A stretch of DNA of 64,000 nucleotides from Firmicutes bacterium AF25-13AC (GCA_003478935.1 QUFP01000018.1:16805-80804), one strand, 5' to 3'; shown: positions 1 to 10,430, numbered from the stretch's first letter. The notes: generated by a model from the letters alone, not told the origin. Program-made: numbers and translations.

Positions 1-34
1 ATGGAGATAGGTAGAAAGCAAGAAACAGGATTAA

Positions 35-226
35 AAGGAGAACAGAAATGGGAATAGATCGGGAAGCTGTGTGCTGTATGAGGATGATTTTGTATCATTT
101 AATTATGAATCTTTGGCTGCAAAGAAGCAGATTAACGTCACTGTCGGTGACAATGGTGAATTTATTGTATCTGGTGCGAAAACAAGTACAAAATATCACT
201 TTTTGAACTGTATCGTAAAAGATTGA
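35..226 (+). pseudogene. C-terminal remnant of a possible GH31-like glycosidase
   Basis: An open frame runs from just after an in-frame TAA at 32-34 to a TGA at 224-226 and has no plausible start. It encodes about 63 residues containing VLYEDDFVSFNYE, then a short beta-rich stretch ending in CIVKD. An LYEDDG-type motif followed by a YE turn is typical of the C-terminal beta-sandwich of GH31 and related glycosidases, so this looks like the last part of such a gene. The body is either upstream of the window in another frame or lost. Its position before sugar permeases fits a glycan locus. Identity is tentative. Confidence 0.3.
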
Positions 227-250
227 ACTGTAAAGTAAGATATTTATAAA
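223..250 (+). promoter_or_regulatory. Candidate sigma-A promoter for the sugar permease pair
   Basis: TTGAAC at 223-228 and TATAAA at 245-250 are separated by 16 bases. They overlap the end of the upstream remnant and lie about 140 bases before the first permease start. Both boxes are imperfect, so this is a candidate only. Confidence 0.3.
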
Positions 251-388
251 CATCGGCGCCTTGTAAAACGGGCGCAGAATTTGTTATGAAATCTAACGGA
301 CTGTAAAAGGCGGTAGCTTTTGGGATTTTTTTTCAGCAAAGAGTGCGCTACAATGCAGACAAGAAAACAAAAAGAGAGGTGGAGCTTT

Positions 389-1354
389 ATGAAAGCAAAA
401 ACAAAAACAAACCCTCGCAGTAAAAAGGGGGATGGTATCATCAAAAATCTTCTGTATGATATCCGCTACAATCCATATCTGTGTCTGTTGGCACTACCGG
501 CAGTCATCTGGTTCTGCGTATTTTCTTACGCACCATTAGTGTATTTGATAGCTTCCTTTAAGAAGTACTCAGCCGTTAAGGGACTGTGGGGAAGTGATTG
601 GGTTGGCTTTAAGAACTTTAAGGCATTCTTTGGTTCCAAGAACTTCTATACGGTAACGTTTAATACCTTATATTTAAATGCACTTTTTATTATCAGTTCC
701 ATGCTGGTATCAATTTTGATTGCAATTGCGCTGTCTGAGGTATCAGGAAAGTGGTTTAAGAAGATTACACAGTCAGTTGTCATTCTGCCGCACTTTATTT
801 CATGGACAGTCGTTGCACTTCTCTGTGAGGCACTTTTAAAGACAAACAATGGTTTTATTAATAACATCTTAGCAACATTGGGATTTGAGAGAATCAACTT
901 CTATCAGAATGCAGATGTATGGCCGGCACTTCTTACATTCTTAAAAGTATGGCAGGGTGCAGGTTATGGCTCTATTGTGTATCTGGCAACTATCACAGGT
1001 CTTGATCAGGAGATGTATGAGGCTGCCAGAGTGGATGGTGCAACAAGAGGTAAATGTATCCGTTACTTGACACTTCCTTTGTTAAAGTCAACTGCAGTCA
1101 TGCTGTTTATCATGAGCATCGGAAAAATCTTCAATGGTGATTTCGGTATGATATACAACTTGGTATTAAATAATACAATGCTGTACCGTACAACAGATGT
1201 AATTGATACATATGTATACCGTATGTTAGTTGAGTCAAGTAACATCGGACAGTCCTCTGCGGTATCCTTGTATCAGTCTATTATGGGTCTTGTGATCGTT
1301 CTTGGAACAAATGCATTAACGAAGAAGTTAGACCCAGATTCTGCATTATTCTGA
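389..1354 (+). CDS. Sugar ABC transporter permease, LplB family
   Basis: Encodes 321 residues of an integral-membrane permease for carbohydrate import of the LplB type (COG4209). About six hydrophobic segments begin near residue 30. The cytoplasmic EAA loop that contacts the ATPase is clear in the second half (EMYEAARVDGATRGKCIRYL). The ATG at 389 follows GAGGTGGAG at good spacing, so I prefer it to an upstream in-frame ATG at 320. The partner permease follows after 18 bases. No ATPase gene is nearby, which is usual for such systems because they share a general MsmK-type ATPase. Substrate inferred from the neighbouring lyases: uronic-acid oligosaccharides. Confidence 0.92.
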   Translation: MKAKTKTNPRSKKGDGIIKNLLYDIRYNPYLCLLALPAVIWFCVFSYAPLVYLIASFKKYSAVKGLWGSDWVGFKNFKAFFGSKNFYTVTFNTLYLNALFIISSMLVSILIAIALSEVSGKWFKKITQSVVILPHFISWTVVALLCEALLKTNNGFINNILATLGFERINFYQNADVWPALLTFLKVWQGAGYGSIVYLATITGLDQEMYEAARVDGATRGKCIRYLTLPLLKSTAVMLFIMSIGKIFNGDFGMIYNLVLNNTMLYRTTDVIDTYVYRMLVESSNIGQSSAVSLYQSIMGLVIVLGTNALTKKLDPDSALF

Positions 1355-1372
1355 TGAGGGAGGGAAAGTAAA

Positions 1373-2308
1373 ATGGCAAAGAAAGAAAAACAAAAGAAGC
1401 AATATGATGCGAAAAAGCATATTCAAATGACAGGAAGCGACCGTGTGATGAATGGAGGCTTTTATCTGTTTATCACAGTGTTCTCGATCATTTGTCTGAT
1501 TCCGTTTTTGTTAGTTTTAGGTTCCTCATTTACTGCAGAGCGTGCATTGACACAGAATGGTTACAATATCTGGCCGTCTGAGTTTTCGCTGGATGCGTAC
1601 AAGCTTGTATTCGTCAGTGGCGATATCCCGCAGGCATACCTTATAACTGTTGGAACAACAATTGTCGGAACTTTTTTCTCAATGGTATTTACATGTGGTG
1701 CGGCATATGCGATGTCTGTAAAGAATTTTAAATCAAGAGGCGTGCTGGCACTGTTTATCTACTTTACTATGCTGTTTAACGGCGGTTTAGTAGCAAATTA
1801 CCTTCTGACAACAAAGTTTTTACATTTGCAGAATAACATTCTTGTTTTGCTGCTTCCTAGCTTTTGTAATGCATGGAACATTCTTCTGATGAGAAATTTC
1901 TTCAGCGGAATTCCAGCTTCTCTTGCAGAGTCTGCAAAGATTGATGGTGCAAACGATATCACAATTTTGATTAAGATTATAATTCCGATTTCCCTTCCGG
2001 GAATCGCTACGATTGGTTTGTTCTACGCACTGACATACTGGAATGAGTGGTATAAGTGTCTTCTTTATATCGACTCCAGCCACAGCCAGTACTACACCTT
2101 ACAGTATTTGATTCAGCAGATCTTACGTCAGGTAAACTATGCAGCAAACCAACCGGCAGAGGCAGTAGGTCTTAATTCGCTTACACTTCCGACTTATGCA
2201 TATCGTATGGCAACCATAATCGTTGCAATTGGACCAATTATCCTGCTGTATCCATTCTTACAGAAGTATTTTGTACAAGGTTTGACAGTTGGTTCTGTAA
2301 AGGGTTAA
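1373..2308 (+). CDS. Sugar ABC transporter permease, LplC/YtcP family
   Basis: Encodes 311 residues of the second permease of the pair (COG0395, MalG-like). It has a charged N-terminus, a first membrane segment near residues 27-50, several more segments, and a conserved EAA loop (AESAKIDGANDITILIKIII). Its C-terminus VQGLTVGSVKG is characteristic of LplC/YtcP proteins. It lies 18 bases after the first permease with GAGGGAGGGAAAG as ribosome binding site, so the two are co-transcribed. A strong hairpin terminator follows. The matching binding protein is 2.8 kb downstream, on the far side of the regulator. Confidence 0.92.
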   Translation: MAKKEKQKKQYDAKKHIQMTGSDRVMNGGFYLFITVFSIICLIPFLLVLGSSFTAERALTQNGYNIWPSEFSLDAYKLVFVSGDIPQAYLITVGTTIVGTFFSMVFTCGAAYAMSVKNFKSRGVLALFIYFTMLFNGGLVANYLLTTKFLHLQNNILVLLLPSFCNAWNILLMRNFFSGIPASLAESAKIDGANDITILIKIIIPISLPGIATIGLFYALTYWNEWYKCLLYIDSSHSQYYTLQYLIQQILRQVNYAANQPAEAVGLNSLTLPTYAYRMATIIVAIGPIILLYPFLQKYFVQGLTVGSVKG

Positions 2309-2369
2309 GAGAGAATAAGAAGCAGAAATGCAATGTAATTTTAATGAAAAAGATAAGCATTGAAAGCAT

Positions 2370-2401
2370 AAAAAAGAGCATCCGTCAGGGTGCTCTTTTT
2401 G
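2370..2401. terminator. Bidirectional rho-independent terminator
   Basis: AAAAAGAGCA and TGCTCTTTTT form an A/T-flanked stem around TCCGTCAGGG. It separates the permease pair (plus strand) from the convergent regulator (minus strand) and has a U-tract in both directions. Confidence 0.85.
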
Positions 2402-2439
2402 CGTGATGGAAAAGTTTTGAGTAATTTAACTCGTTGAAT

Positions 2440-4743
2440 TTACTGCGCATTCTGCTTCTTTTCTTTTCGGTACTCATTTGGCGTGGTGCCCATATGCTTT
2501 TTAAAGAATGTGAAGAAATAGTTCTTTGTTGAAAATCCAAGTTGGTCGCTGATATCTTGAAGATTTGTGTTTGTGTCTGCAAGAAGATGGCAGATCAGTT
2601 CAAGCTTTTTTTGAATGATGTAGTTTGAAAGTGAATCGCCAGTGTTTTCCTTGAAAATGCTTCTAAGATAGTTGACGGATAGATGAACCTCGCCTGCTAA
2701 GAAGACAACGGAAAGATTTGGGTTAGACAAATTGGAATCAACTAGCTCTAAAATTGTATGAATAAGCTCTGGCTTTTCGCTGCTGTGACTCTTAATCTCC
2801 GCAAGCTCTTCAATATCTTGTTTTCCACGATTCAGAAGATAATTTTGAATCGTGTTGATATCAAGCTGAGTTAAAATTGCGATCTCCCAGGGGAGCGTCT
2901 GAACCATCAGCTCATTTGCATTTTCAAAACGTTGCATTGCAACCTCAAGCTGAAGAATAGAGCGAATCGTCTGATTAAGATGAAATTGCCTAATAATATT
3001 GAACAAGTCAGTCAGTGCATTTGAGAATGCGTCAAAATCTGTATTTTTTAGAGCTGCGATTACGGCAGAATCCAGTTCATATGGATAATGCTCGGCTGCT
3101 GGCGATGGCAGAGAGAGTTCATCAGCAAAATGGATGGAGCCATTTCCAGTTAAGAAACGCCTGTTTAATGCATCCTGAGCACTGCGGTTTGATAGGGACA
3201 ATTCATCAAGGTCACTAACACGTTCGCCAACACCGATGGACAGTGTAATATTAAACGTATTTTGCATAAATTCCTGTCCTTCAAGTAAAATGCTTCGCAG
3301 CGTCTCGTTTGTCGCATCATCGTGATTGACAAAATAGATAACGCTTGGGAAGAACATATCCATATTGATAAAGAGAACCTTAGATTCCATTAGCTCATTA
3401 AAAACATTGCTGATGGAGTAGCGAAGAAGACCAATTCCGCCTGAATCCTCCTTTTGGCGGGAGGAAAAGTCGATGCTTATGACAACGATTTGGCTATATG
3501 CGTGGCAGAAATACTGGTTTAGTGCTTTGTATTCCTGTGGATAAATCTGGTTTGCATTGCTTCCGTTTGTCATAAGGCGCTTTAAGGTAATGCGATCCTT
3601 TTCCTTTAGCCAGTTGTTGCTCATCGCCTGAAGGTGTGCATTTGCTGTAGTAATATTTTGGTAAATGCCTGACAAATACGTAAAATCATCCATGCCTGCA
3701 GTTTGTACAGTTGTTTCAGTAAGTGCAGAGCTGTTTGTAATCGTTTCCTTGAACTGGCGAAATGGTTTGTAGACGATCACGCTAACACCGAAAGTAACTA
3801 GCATGCCAAGTACGATGAAACATACACCATAAAGCAGCACAATCCAGATCAGATGATTTGATGTGTAGAGTGCATTTTGATTGAATACAGAGTAATATGT
3901 CAAATTCATGCCGCTGTTATGTAAATAGACAACTCGATTTTTTAGCAGTCCAGAGCCTTCCAAGAAATAACCCGTTTTTGAAACACGCTCTGTGATTTTT
4001 TTGTAGGTATCATCATCATTTACATTTGTACCCCATAGTTCTGGATCAGACGAAATCAGCACATCGCCGTCACCGCAGGCTTCAAGGATGTTGATATAAT
4101 CGCTTGACTCAAGCTGAATAAGTTCCTCATAAGCATCACAGTCGATATTTACAACGATTGCTCCCAGTTTTGACGTATGGATAATTAGTGAAAATACGCG
4201 CTGAGAGGCAAATTTAGGACCACGGGAAATCCATCTTGGCAGACCACAGTAGAAAGCGATGCTCGGCGTGTGATCTTGCAAAAAGGTGAGAAGTGTCTGG
4301 TCGTAGTGCGTTTTGATTGGGCTGCGATTATAGGCATCAAGTATCGTTTCAGTTCGAAAATTAATGAAATACAGAGAGTGTATTAATGAACTAGTTTGTT
4401 TAATTTGGTCGTAGATTTGACGTCCCTGTAGTCCCGTTGTTGCAGTATAATCGGCAGAGTATAAAAGAGCTGACATATCGGCATCTTCCATAATCTTAAA
4501 ACAACTGCTTGCAATATCTTGCAGGACAGACTGATTCAGCTGATAGGCGCGATTGATGCTTCGTTCCTGCATGTCTGATAGTGTATGCCTGTAGTCATCA
4601 TTTACATAGTATGTGATTAACGCAGAAAAGAGCAAAAATAAAGCGGCCGATACCAGTGCATATGTGTGAAAAAGCTGTTTAAAATAAGAGTGCTTTTTTA
4701 GCTCCTGCCGATATAAGGCGAGAGGGGAGTGATGTTGTTTCAT
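2440..4743 (-). CDS. Membrane-bound AraC-family regulator (YesN-like sensor)
   Basis: Encodes 767 residues. One membrane helix lies near residues 22-46, an extracellular sensor region of about 230 residues follows, then a second helix near 278-307, a cytoplasmic linker, and a C-terminal AraC DNA-binding domain (about 660-760; NYLRSIFKENTG and GFSTKNYFFTFFKKHMGTTP are the two helix-turn-helix segments). This architecture matches one-piece transmembrane AraC regulators that sense extracellular sugars and activate LplB/LplC/SBP operons. It sits between the permeases and the binding protein, transcribed divergently from the latter. It probably activates the binding-protein/lyase operon; that role is inferred from position. 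Confidence 0.88.
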   Translation of the reverse strand: MKQHHSPLALYRQELKKHSYFKQLFHTYALVSAALFLLFSALITYYVNDDYRHTLSDMQERSINRAYQLNQSVLQDIASSCFKIMEDADMSALLYSADYTATTGLQGRQIYDQIKQTSSLIHSLYFINFRTETILDAYNRSPIKTHYDQTLLTFLQDHTPSIAFYCGLPRWISRGPKFASQRVFSLIIHTSKLGAIVVNIDCDAYEELIQLESSDYINILEACGDGDVLISSDPELWGTNVNDDDTYKKITERVSKTGYFLEGSGLLKNRVVYLHNSGMNLTYYSVFNQNALYTSNHLIWIVLLYGVCFIVLGMLVTFGVSVIVYKPFRQFKETITNSSALTETTVQTAGMDDFTYLSGIYQNITTANAHLQAMSNNWLKEKDRITLKRLMTNGSNANQIYPQEYKALNQYFCHAYSQIVVISIDFSSRQKEDSGGIGLLRYSISNVFNELMESKVLFINMDMFFPSVIYFVNHDDATNETLRSILLEGQEFMQNTFNITLSIGVGERVSDLDELSLSNRSAQDALNRRFLTGNGSIHFADELSLPSPAAEHYPYELDSAVIAALKNTDFDAFSNALTDLFNIIRQFHLNQTIRSILQLEVAMQRFENANELMVQTLPWEIAILTQLDINTIQNYLLNRGKQDIEELAEIKSHSSEKPELIHTILELVDSNLSNPNLSVVFLAGEVHLSVNYLRSIFKENTGDSLSNYIIQKKLELICHLLADTNTNLQDISDQLGFSTKNYFFTFFKKHMGTTPNEYRKEKKQNAQ

Positions 4744-4800
4744 AAAAAAACCATGCCTTTCCGTTCTATGTGTAGTTTTTTGCCGAACTTGATTATTGTA

Positions 4801-4829
4801 ATTGTATCATTGGTGTAAAAATTTGACAA
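4801..4829 (-). promoter_or_regulatory. Sigma-A promoter for the YesN-like regulator
   Basis: Reading the minus strand, TTGTCA (4829-4824) and TACAAT (4806-4801) are separated by 17 bases, 58 bases upstream of the regulator start codon. Confidence 0.6.
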
Positions 4830-4924
4830 GCATTTGTATCTTAAAAGTGAACTTCAATTTTCAACACTGGGAAAAATAGTTAAAAAATCAACTCATAGTG
4901 CATTTTTATACTTGTTATACGATT

Positions 4925-4961
4925 TAGCATTCATTTTATATGATAAATGGTATAAATGCTA
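4925..4961. promoter_or_regulatory. Palindromic candidate operator upstream of the binding-protein gene
   Basis: TAGCATT (4925-4931) is repeated inverted as AATGCTA (4955-4961), with an AT-rich, partly self-complementary centre. It lies 31 bases upstream of the candidate -35 box of the binding-protein gene and within the divergent region shared with the YesN-like regulator. An activator-binding site is a reasonable inference. The rest of the 4744-5079 gap is AT-rich and shows no gene. Confidence 0.35.
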
Positions 4962-4991
4962 CTGAAAAGCACAGTCTGTTAGTTTGTGGTG

Positions 4992-5019
4992 TTGAAAATC
5001 AAAAATTTTTAGCTAAAAT
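4992..5019 (+). promoter_or_regulatory. Candidate promoter for the binding-protein/lyase operon
   Basis: TTGAAA (4992-4997) and TAAAAT (5014-5019) with a 16-base spacer lie 60 bases before the ATG at 5080. The ribosome binding site AAAGGCGG is at about 5062-5069. Confidence 0.45.
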
Positions 5020-5079
5020 GGAGCCATACCCAAACAGGGAGCCCCAAGAGGGGACAAACCAGAAAGGCGGATTATAAGA

Positions 5080-6708
5080 ATGAAGAAGATGACAGGAAAA
5101 ATGGCAATGGCGATGGCAGGTCTGATGGCATTTGGCACAATGGGCACAGGCGTAACTGCAATGGCAGCAGAAGATGGAGACGTGGTAACAATCAAGTTTA
5201 TGCATAAGGGACCAAAGCCGGACAACTGGGATGCTGTATATGCAAAGTACGAAGAAGAGTACATGGATGAGGTTGGTGTAGCACTTGACATCACATGGGT
5301 TGAGCATGCTGATTATAAGGATAAGTTAAACCTTGAGATTACAAGTGGAAATGACTGGGATCTTGTTTTTGACGCATCATGGGTTCAGTTAAAGAATCTG
5401 GCACCGGAAGGCTACTATGCAGACCTTTCTTCCTATTTTAACAATCCAGATGAGTATCCAGGACTGGCAAAGGCATTCTCAGAGGAAGTAATGGAAGCAA
5501 ATGTTTGGTTTGATAAGATGTGCTACATTCCATTGTTTGAGACTTATGGAAATGGTATTCCGGTTGTCTGGTATCGAAAAGACTGGGCAAAGGATTGGGG
5601 AGTAGGAACAGACGGTCAGATCAACAGCTATGATGAGATGGAGCAGTACTGGCAGGCAGCAAAGGATGCGAGCGTAATTCCTTATGGTGCATCTCAGGCA
5701 AGAGGATTCTTCCAGCAACTTTCTGTTCGTGGTGAGTCCTATGAGGGAGCAGCACAGGCAGGACTTCAGTCATTCTCATCTGCAGGCTTGACCATTTGGA
5801 CTTATGTAAAAGATGGCGAGTTAGTAAGCTATGCTGTTGAAGGTTCAGGCGATGAGAACTTCAAGGATTTCCCAGAGGGATGGAACCATGACTTTGTTGC
5901 TGATCGTTATGAAAAGTTTGCCAAGTGGCAGGATGCAGGTTATATTGATCCAGATTCCTTGAGTGTAACCGATTATAACACTCCATTTGAGGGTGGACTG
6001 AGTGCATCTATCGTTGGTACATTGGATGATTACGTAACAAATATGAAGTATGTAGACTCTTGGAACGCTGCTGGTGATGATGATGCTGAGCTTGGATACT
6101 TTATATATGTAGATTCTATTCGTAATATGGAAGAGGGAGCGATTCCAACTGACCGCTCCGGCAACAATGGTCTGGCAATTCCAGCAACTTCTACGAAGAT
6201 TGACGCAACAATGAAGTTCCTTGACTGGATGTTCGGTTCTAAGGAAGCACATGATCTGATCCAGTATGGTATTGAAGGAACAGATTTTGCGTATGGTGAG
6301 GAAGAGGGAACAGTAGATGTTCTGAGTGATTACAATTCTCAGTTTGGTGGATATGGCATGACTTGGAACCCGACCTATGCGCTTCTTGGAACATACTATG
6401 ATGATGAGACACTTGCTTACAGACGTTATGAATTGGAAGATTCCACATTTGTAACCATGCCTGTAACTGGTTTCCACTTTGATACCTCTGATGTTGATTT
6501 AGCTACCTCTGTTGCACAGTGTAAGGCTGTTACCGATATGGTTGCAACTGTTAAGCTGCATGGTATCCGCGTAGATGGCTATGGTAACTCCTACGATACA
6601 ATTAAAGAGATGCTGAAGGCAAATGTTGATGAGGCAATGGAGAATGGCGGACAGGAAGTTGTTGATGCGCTTGTTGAGCAGCTGACTGCATATTTGGCAA
6701 GCAAGTAA
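5080..6708 (+). CDS. Extracellular sugar-binding protein of an ABC transporter
   Basis: Encodes 542 residues. The N-terminus has a basic stretch and a hydrophobic core ending in GVTAMAAEDGD, a type I signal peptide cut near residue 30. The rest resembles LplA-type solute-binding proteins that work with LplB/LplC permeases (many aromatic and acidic residues, and WYRKDWAKDWG after a conserved GIPVVWYRK stretch). Unlike most Gram-positive binding proteins it has no lipobox cysteine, so membrane anchoring is unclear. It is the first gene of the lyase/glycosidase operon and is followed by a GC-rich hairpin, a common way to express the binding protein more strongly than downstream genes. Confidence 0.9.
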   Translation: MKKMTGKMAMAMAGLMAFGTMGTGVTAMAAEDGDVVTIKFMHKGPKPDNWDAVYAKYEEEYMDEVGVALDITWVEHADYKDKLNLEITSGNDWDLVFDASWVQLKNLAPEGYYADLSSYFNNPDEYPGLAKAFSEEVMEANVWFDKMCYIPLFETYGNGIPVVWYRKDWAKDWGVGTDGQINSYDEMEQYWQAAKDASVIPYGASQARGFFQQLSVRGESYEGAAQAGLQSFSSAGLTIWTYVKDGELVSYAVEGSGDENFKDFPEGWNHDFVADRYEKFAKWQDAGYIDPDSLSVTDYNTPFEGGLSASIVGTLDDYVTNMKYVDSWNAAGDDDAELGYFIYVDSIRNMEEGAIPTDRSGNNGLAIPATSTKIDATMKFLDWMFGSKEAHDLIQYGIEGTDFAYGEEEGTVDVLSDYNSQFGGYGMTWNPTYALLGTYYDDETLAYRRYELEDSTFVTMPVTGFHFDTSDVDLATSVAQCKAVTDMVATVKLHGIRVDGYGNSYDTIKEMLKANVDEAMENGGQEVVDALVEQLTAYLASK

Positions 6709-6739
6709 AACAAAATTTAAAATCGAAATAAGTAACGCG

Positions 6740-6780
6740 AAGGTGGGCGGTGTGTTAGAGAAATACCGCCCACCTTTTCC
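6740..6780 (+). terminator. Intra-operon hairpin after the binding-protein gene
   Basis: AAGGTGGGCGGT (6740-6751) pairs perfectly with ACCGCCCACCTT (6765-6776), followed by only a short T stretch. Partial termination or 3-prime-end mRNA protection is likely, since the lyase gene begins 19 bases later. Confidence 0.6.
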
Positions 6781-6798
6781 ATAGGGAGGACAGGCAGA

Positions 6799-9700
6799 AT
6801 GATCTCAGATGATAACGATTTTTTTTATCGAGGGCTTTTTCAGTATAATAAAAATACAAAAGACTACTTTCATAATCCAGTATTGGCAGTGTGCCTGACA
6901 TGTGAGGCAGAGAAACTGCCGTTATTTGTCACCGTTGAAATGACACTGGAAAAGCTGATCGGCAATGCGAGCGTACATCACATTCCGGTTACGGCGCAGG
7001 TTTGCATGACACAGAGCAGACAGTGGTTTTATTTAAGAAAAGAAGATTTTTCTTTGCCGCTTTCACGGTCACGTGAGTATCGTTTTGTAAGGCAGATTCG
7101 AATCTATGCAAAGCAGGATGGGCAGCAAACTATAGCAGAGGAATGCGCATGTGTCTTGTTTGATGAGTCTAAATCAACTATAAATATTTCTGACGAGAAG
7201 AAATGTAACAATGTGCTTTTTGTCGAGGCACTTTCCTTCCAGAAATCTGATGGTATTAGTATCAGTACGCCAGTGTGTTCAAAGTGGACAAAGCCAGGCG
7301 AAACAATTGAGTATTCGGTTACGGTAGAAAATGAGTGCAGGACACCTGTTATGGTTCATTTATCAGCAGAGGACGATGGCTGGAAAGAGTTAAAGCCACA
7401 GATTAAAATTGCGGATGGATCAGAATCAGGAATGCAGATTTCAGATTCAGATGGTGGTTGGCTGCATTTGGAAACATCAGAAAGCAAAAATGTGACAGTA
7501 ACTATTTTTATGACTGATACGTTGGCAGCAGGCGGCTGTGAAAAATTTCCAATTCATGCGAAGTGGAAAGTAATTGGAAATACAGACGAAAAAAACGAGG
7601 GAGACAGCACAATTACACTGTATGCAATGCGAAAATTGCCGCATCCATGCGTTATTTTCGATGATGATCTATTAAATGAAATTCGGCATAAAATCAGTCG
7701 TGCAGATTGGGCAAAGGCAGCATATGAAAAGGCATATAAGGCATCAGAGGAATGGTCGTATCCATCAATTGATTTTAACAAAGACTATTTGTTTGACACT
7801 TCTCATGCGCATCATGCAAGAGACTGTGCAATTATATATCAGATCAGCGGCGAGATTCGTTTTGCACAAAAAACAGCAGCATTTTTAAGAGAGTGGAGTG
7901 CACCAGATGGATATCGCAGACTTCCACGTGCCGGTAATCAGGAGCTTGTGCATGATGGAGAGTTTTTTAAAAGTGCAGCTTGTGCATATGATTTGATCTA
8001 TGACTGGGATGGTTGGACAGAAAAAGATCGAGAGAATATAGAGCAGACAATGCGTTTTTATATGGAATATATTGACGTAGAGATTTGCAGCGGTGAGGCA
8101 TCAAACTGGCTGCTTGCTGAGATTGCGGGAGCCGTTTATAGTGCAGCTGTATTAGGCGATAAGGAGCGTATGGAGCGTTTCTTATATGGACCTGGCGGTG
8201 CTGCCGACGAACTAGCAAAGGGTGTGCTTGATGATGGCTGGTGGTATGAGGCTTCCATTGGCTACAATTTGATGTGTGCAGGACTAATGTCCGAATTGTC
8301 TGTTGCAGCATCACACTTTGGCATGAATTTTAAGGATATTAAGGTTACACCAGCTTACCGAAGAACAAACTGCGTGGCAGAGGCGCGCTTAGATGGTCTG
8401 TCTAATGATATCTGGGGTGAAAATACAAAAAACTACAGAAGCATTGAGATGCTTTGGGACAGCCTGATTCCGTTCTATGATTATCGAGGAGTTGTCATGG
8501 GAATCAATGACTCTGCCGAACAAAAAAGCAACGCACAGACAAAGGCATTTTATAAGCTTGATTATGAATTGGCTTATCGCTTGTACAAGAAGCCAGAGTA
8601 TGCTTATATGATTTCAAGACTTGGCGATGATGAGCGAAATGTACTGTTTGGAGAAGAGGTGCGTCCTGCATATGAGTTAGATGAACTTCCATATGAAAAG
8701 AGCTGCTATGCGCAGAATGCAGGATCTGTTGTGCTTCGTTCTCATAAAAAGGATCGTCCAATCCGTGAGCAGATTCAGGTGGGTCTTAAATATGGCTCTC
8801 ACGGCGGTGCACATGGTCACTATGACAGAGCAAGCATGAATGGACTGATGCGCTATGGTCGCTCATTAACCAATCCGGAGAATATCTGGTACAGCTATCA
8901 TACATTCATGTATAAATTTTATTGTCAGACATCAATCACTCACAATATGGTCACGGTCGATCTCAAGCAGCAGGAGGCCGCACCGCCAAAGCAGCTTTTG
9001 TTTTATGCAGGTGATGCAATGCAGGCATTTGGTGTAGAGAATAACAGCAGATGGAGCTATCCGCCGTATGGCGGCTGGCCGGTAGGCAAGCAAAAGACAA
9101 TTGAAGAGCGCCAGTGGATGGAGGGTAGGAGCTTTCCAATTCCAGAAAAGCATCCAGAGTATGCAATGCGAAGCGGCTTCACAGAGCCTGTTATTACAAG
9201 ACGAGTAACAATCCTTACGGATGACTATGTTGTTAATTTTGATTATGCAAAGAGCAGTCAGCCAGAGAGCAATCATGATTTCCAGTGCATTTACCATCTG
9301 CAGGGTCTTACAAAAGTGGATGATGCGCTGTCGATTGAACGTCACACTGCGCAGTTGTCAGATGATCCGCTTGGAAGTGCACAATTTATCACAGACTGTG
9401 ATTGGTATGAGACAGATAATAAGAGAAATAGAGGCAGTCAGGCAGTCGATGGAAGAAAAGATAAAGCTGCTATAAAGTTCCAGTTTCATACTGAGTATGC
9501 AGAAAAGAAAAACAATTTTTGGCGCTACGACTGGAAATGGCAGAATCGCACTGCGTATAACGAGTATGGAACACTCGATACCGATCTGTATTTTGTTCCG
9601 ATGAAGCAAGATGATAATATGCAGTTTGCCATTGCCTGTCCACCAGAATTTGCTCTTGTAAATAAGCGTTTGTACTGGAAGGTATGCGCAGTAATGGAGA

Positions 9701-10430
9701 AAGATAAGGCATCTGGTGAACAGGAAGTTGTTCTTGCAGAGGGAAAATTTGGTGCTTGGATTCTTGGAAAAGAGATTGTTGATGTTGCACTTGACGGTGT
9801 AAAAAAGCTGTATTTAAAGGTATTTACCGAGGATGGACGTCAGGGTGATTTGTATGAGTATAAATCACTAAAGACAATTTTCTGGGGGAATCCGGTGATT
9901 GAGACAAAAAATAAAAAGAAGCTTGATATGTCTGAATTGGTATATCTTTGTGAGAATACCGATGAGGCCGCGGCGTCGGAAAAGACTATGAGGGTGGCCG
10001 CGTGGCCATACAGGCAGAGGAGTTTGATAAAGCTATTCCAGCAGAGCCGAAAGACAAGAAGAAGTGGGGAGTTATCACGTTTGATCTGGAAGGACTGAAT
10101 GCGGCACGCTTCCATGCAGTAATCGGTGGTGATTATCCGGTTGGTGACGAAAGTGGCAAGAGACGTACTGTTTTCCAGCAGCAGACAGGCACCAGCGCAT
10201 GTTTTGCAAGTGTCATTGAGCCACATGAAGGCGATGCAATGGTACAGTCTGTGCAGTATGCAGGAGCGTGGAGCATCAAAGTAACACTTGCGGATGGCAG
10301 AGAGCAGATTATTTCTGTAAAGGGAATTGAAAATACGCAGGAAAGTGACACGACGAAGAATAGTGTCCGAATTTTGTTAGAAGAATATCAGGAAGGAACA
10401 CTTATAAGAAGTGAGGAGACAGCCAGATGA
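6799..10430 (+). CDS. Heparinase II/III-like polysaccharide lyase (frameshifted)
   Basis: A lyase of about 1210 residues if one missing base is restored. Layout: an Ig-like N-terminal region (to about 280), an alpha/alpha toroid beginning near residue 288 ([20 protein letters not shown]), then the heparinase II/III beta-sandwich with [14 protein letters not shown] (about 665) and [11 protein letters not shown] (about 710), which hold candidate catalytic His and Tyr residues. Such enzymes beta-eliminate uronic-acid polysaccharides. There is no signal peptide, so it is probably cytoplasmic. The frame breaks at an A4 run (9980-9983); one added A gives [18 protein letters not shown] and continues to TGA 10428-10430. 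The uncorrected frame stops at 10098. Its end overlaps the GH43 start (ATGA). Exact substrate is unknown. Confidence 0.8.

Noticed and set aside
4744..5079. Additional gene in the divergent region between regulator and binding protein
   Set aside because: The region is AT-rich with many stops; only promoter and palindrome signals are supported.
5845..6477. Long minus-strand frame (about 210 codons) opposite the sugar-binding-protein gene
   Set aside because: It has no ribosome site or recognisable motif and lies within a clear coding gene. It is a reading-frame shadow.
9975..10000. Programmed ribosomal frameshift in the first lyase
   Set aside because: An A4 run is a weak slip site, no stimulatory structure is evident, and five other genes show the same type of single-base loss.
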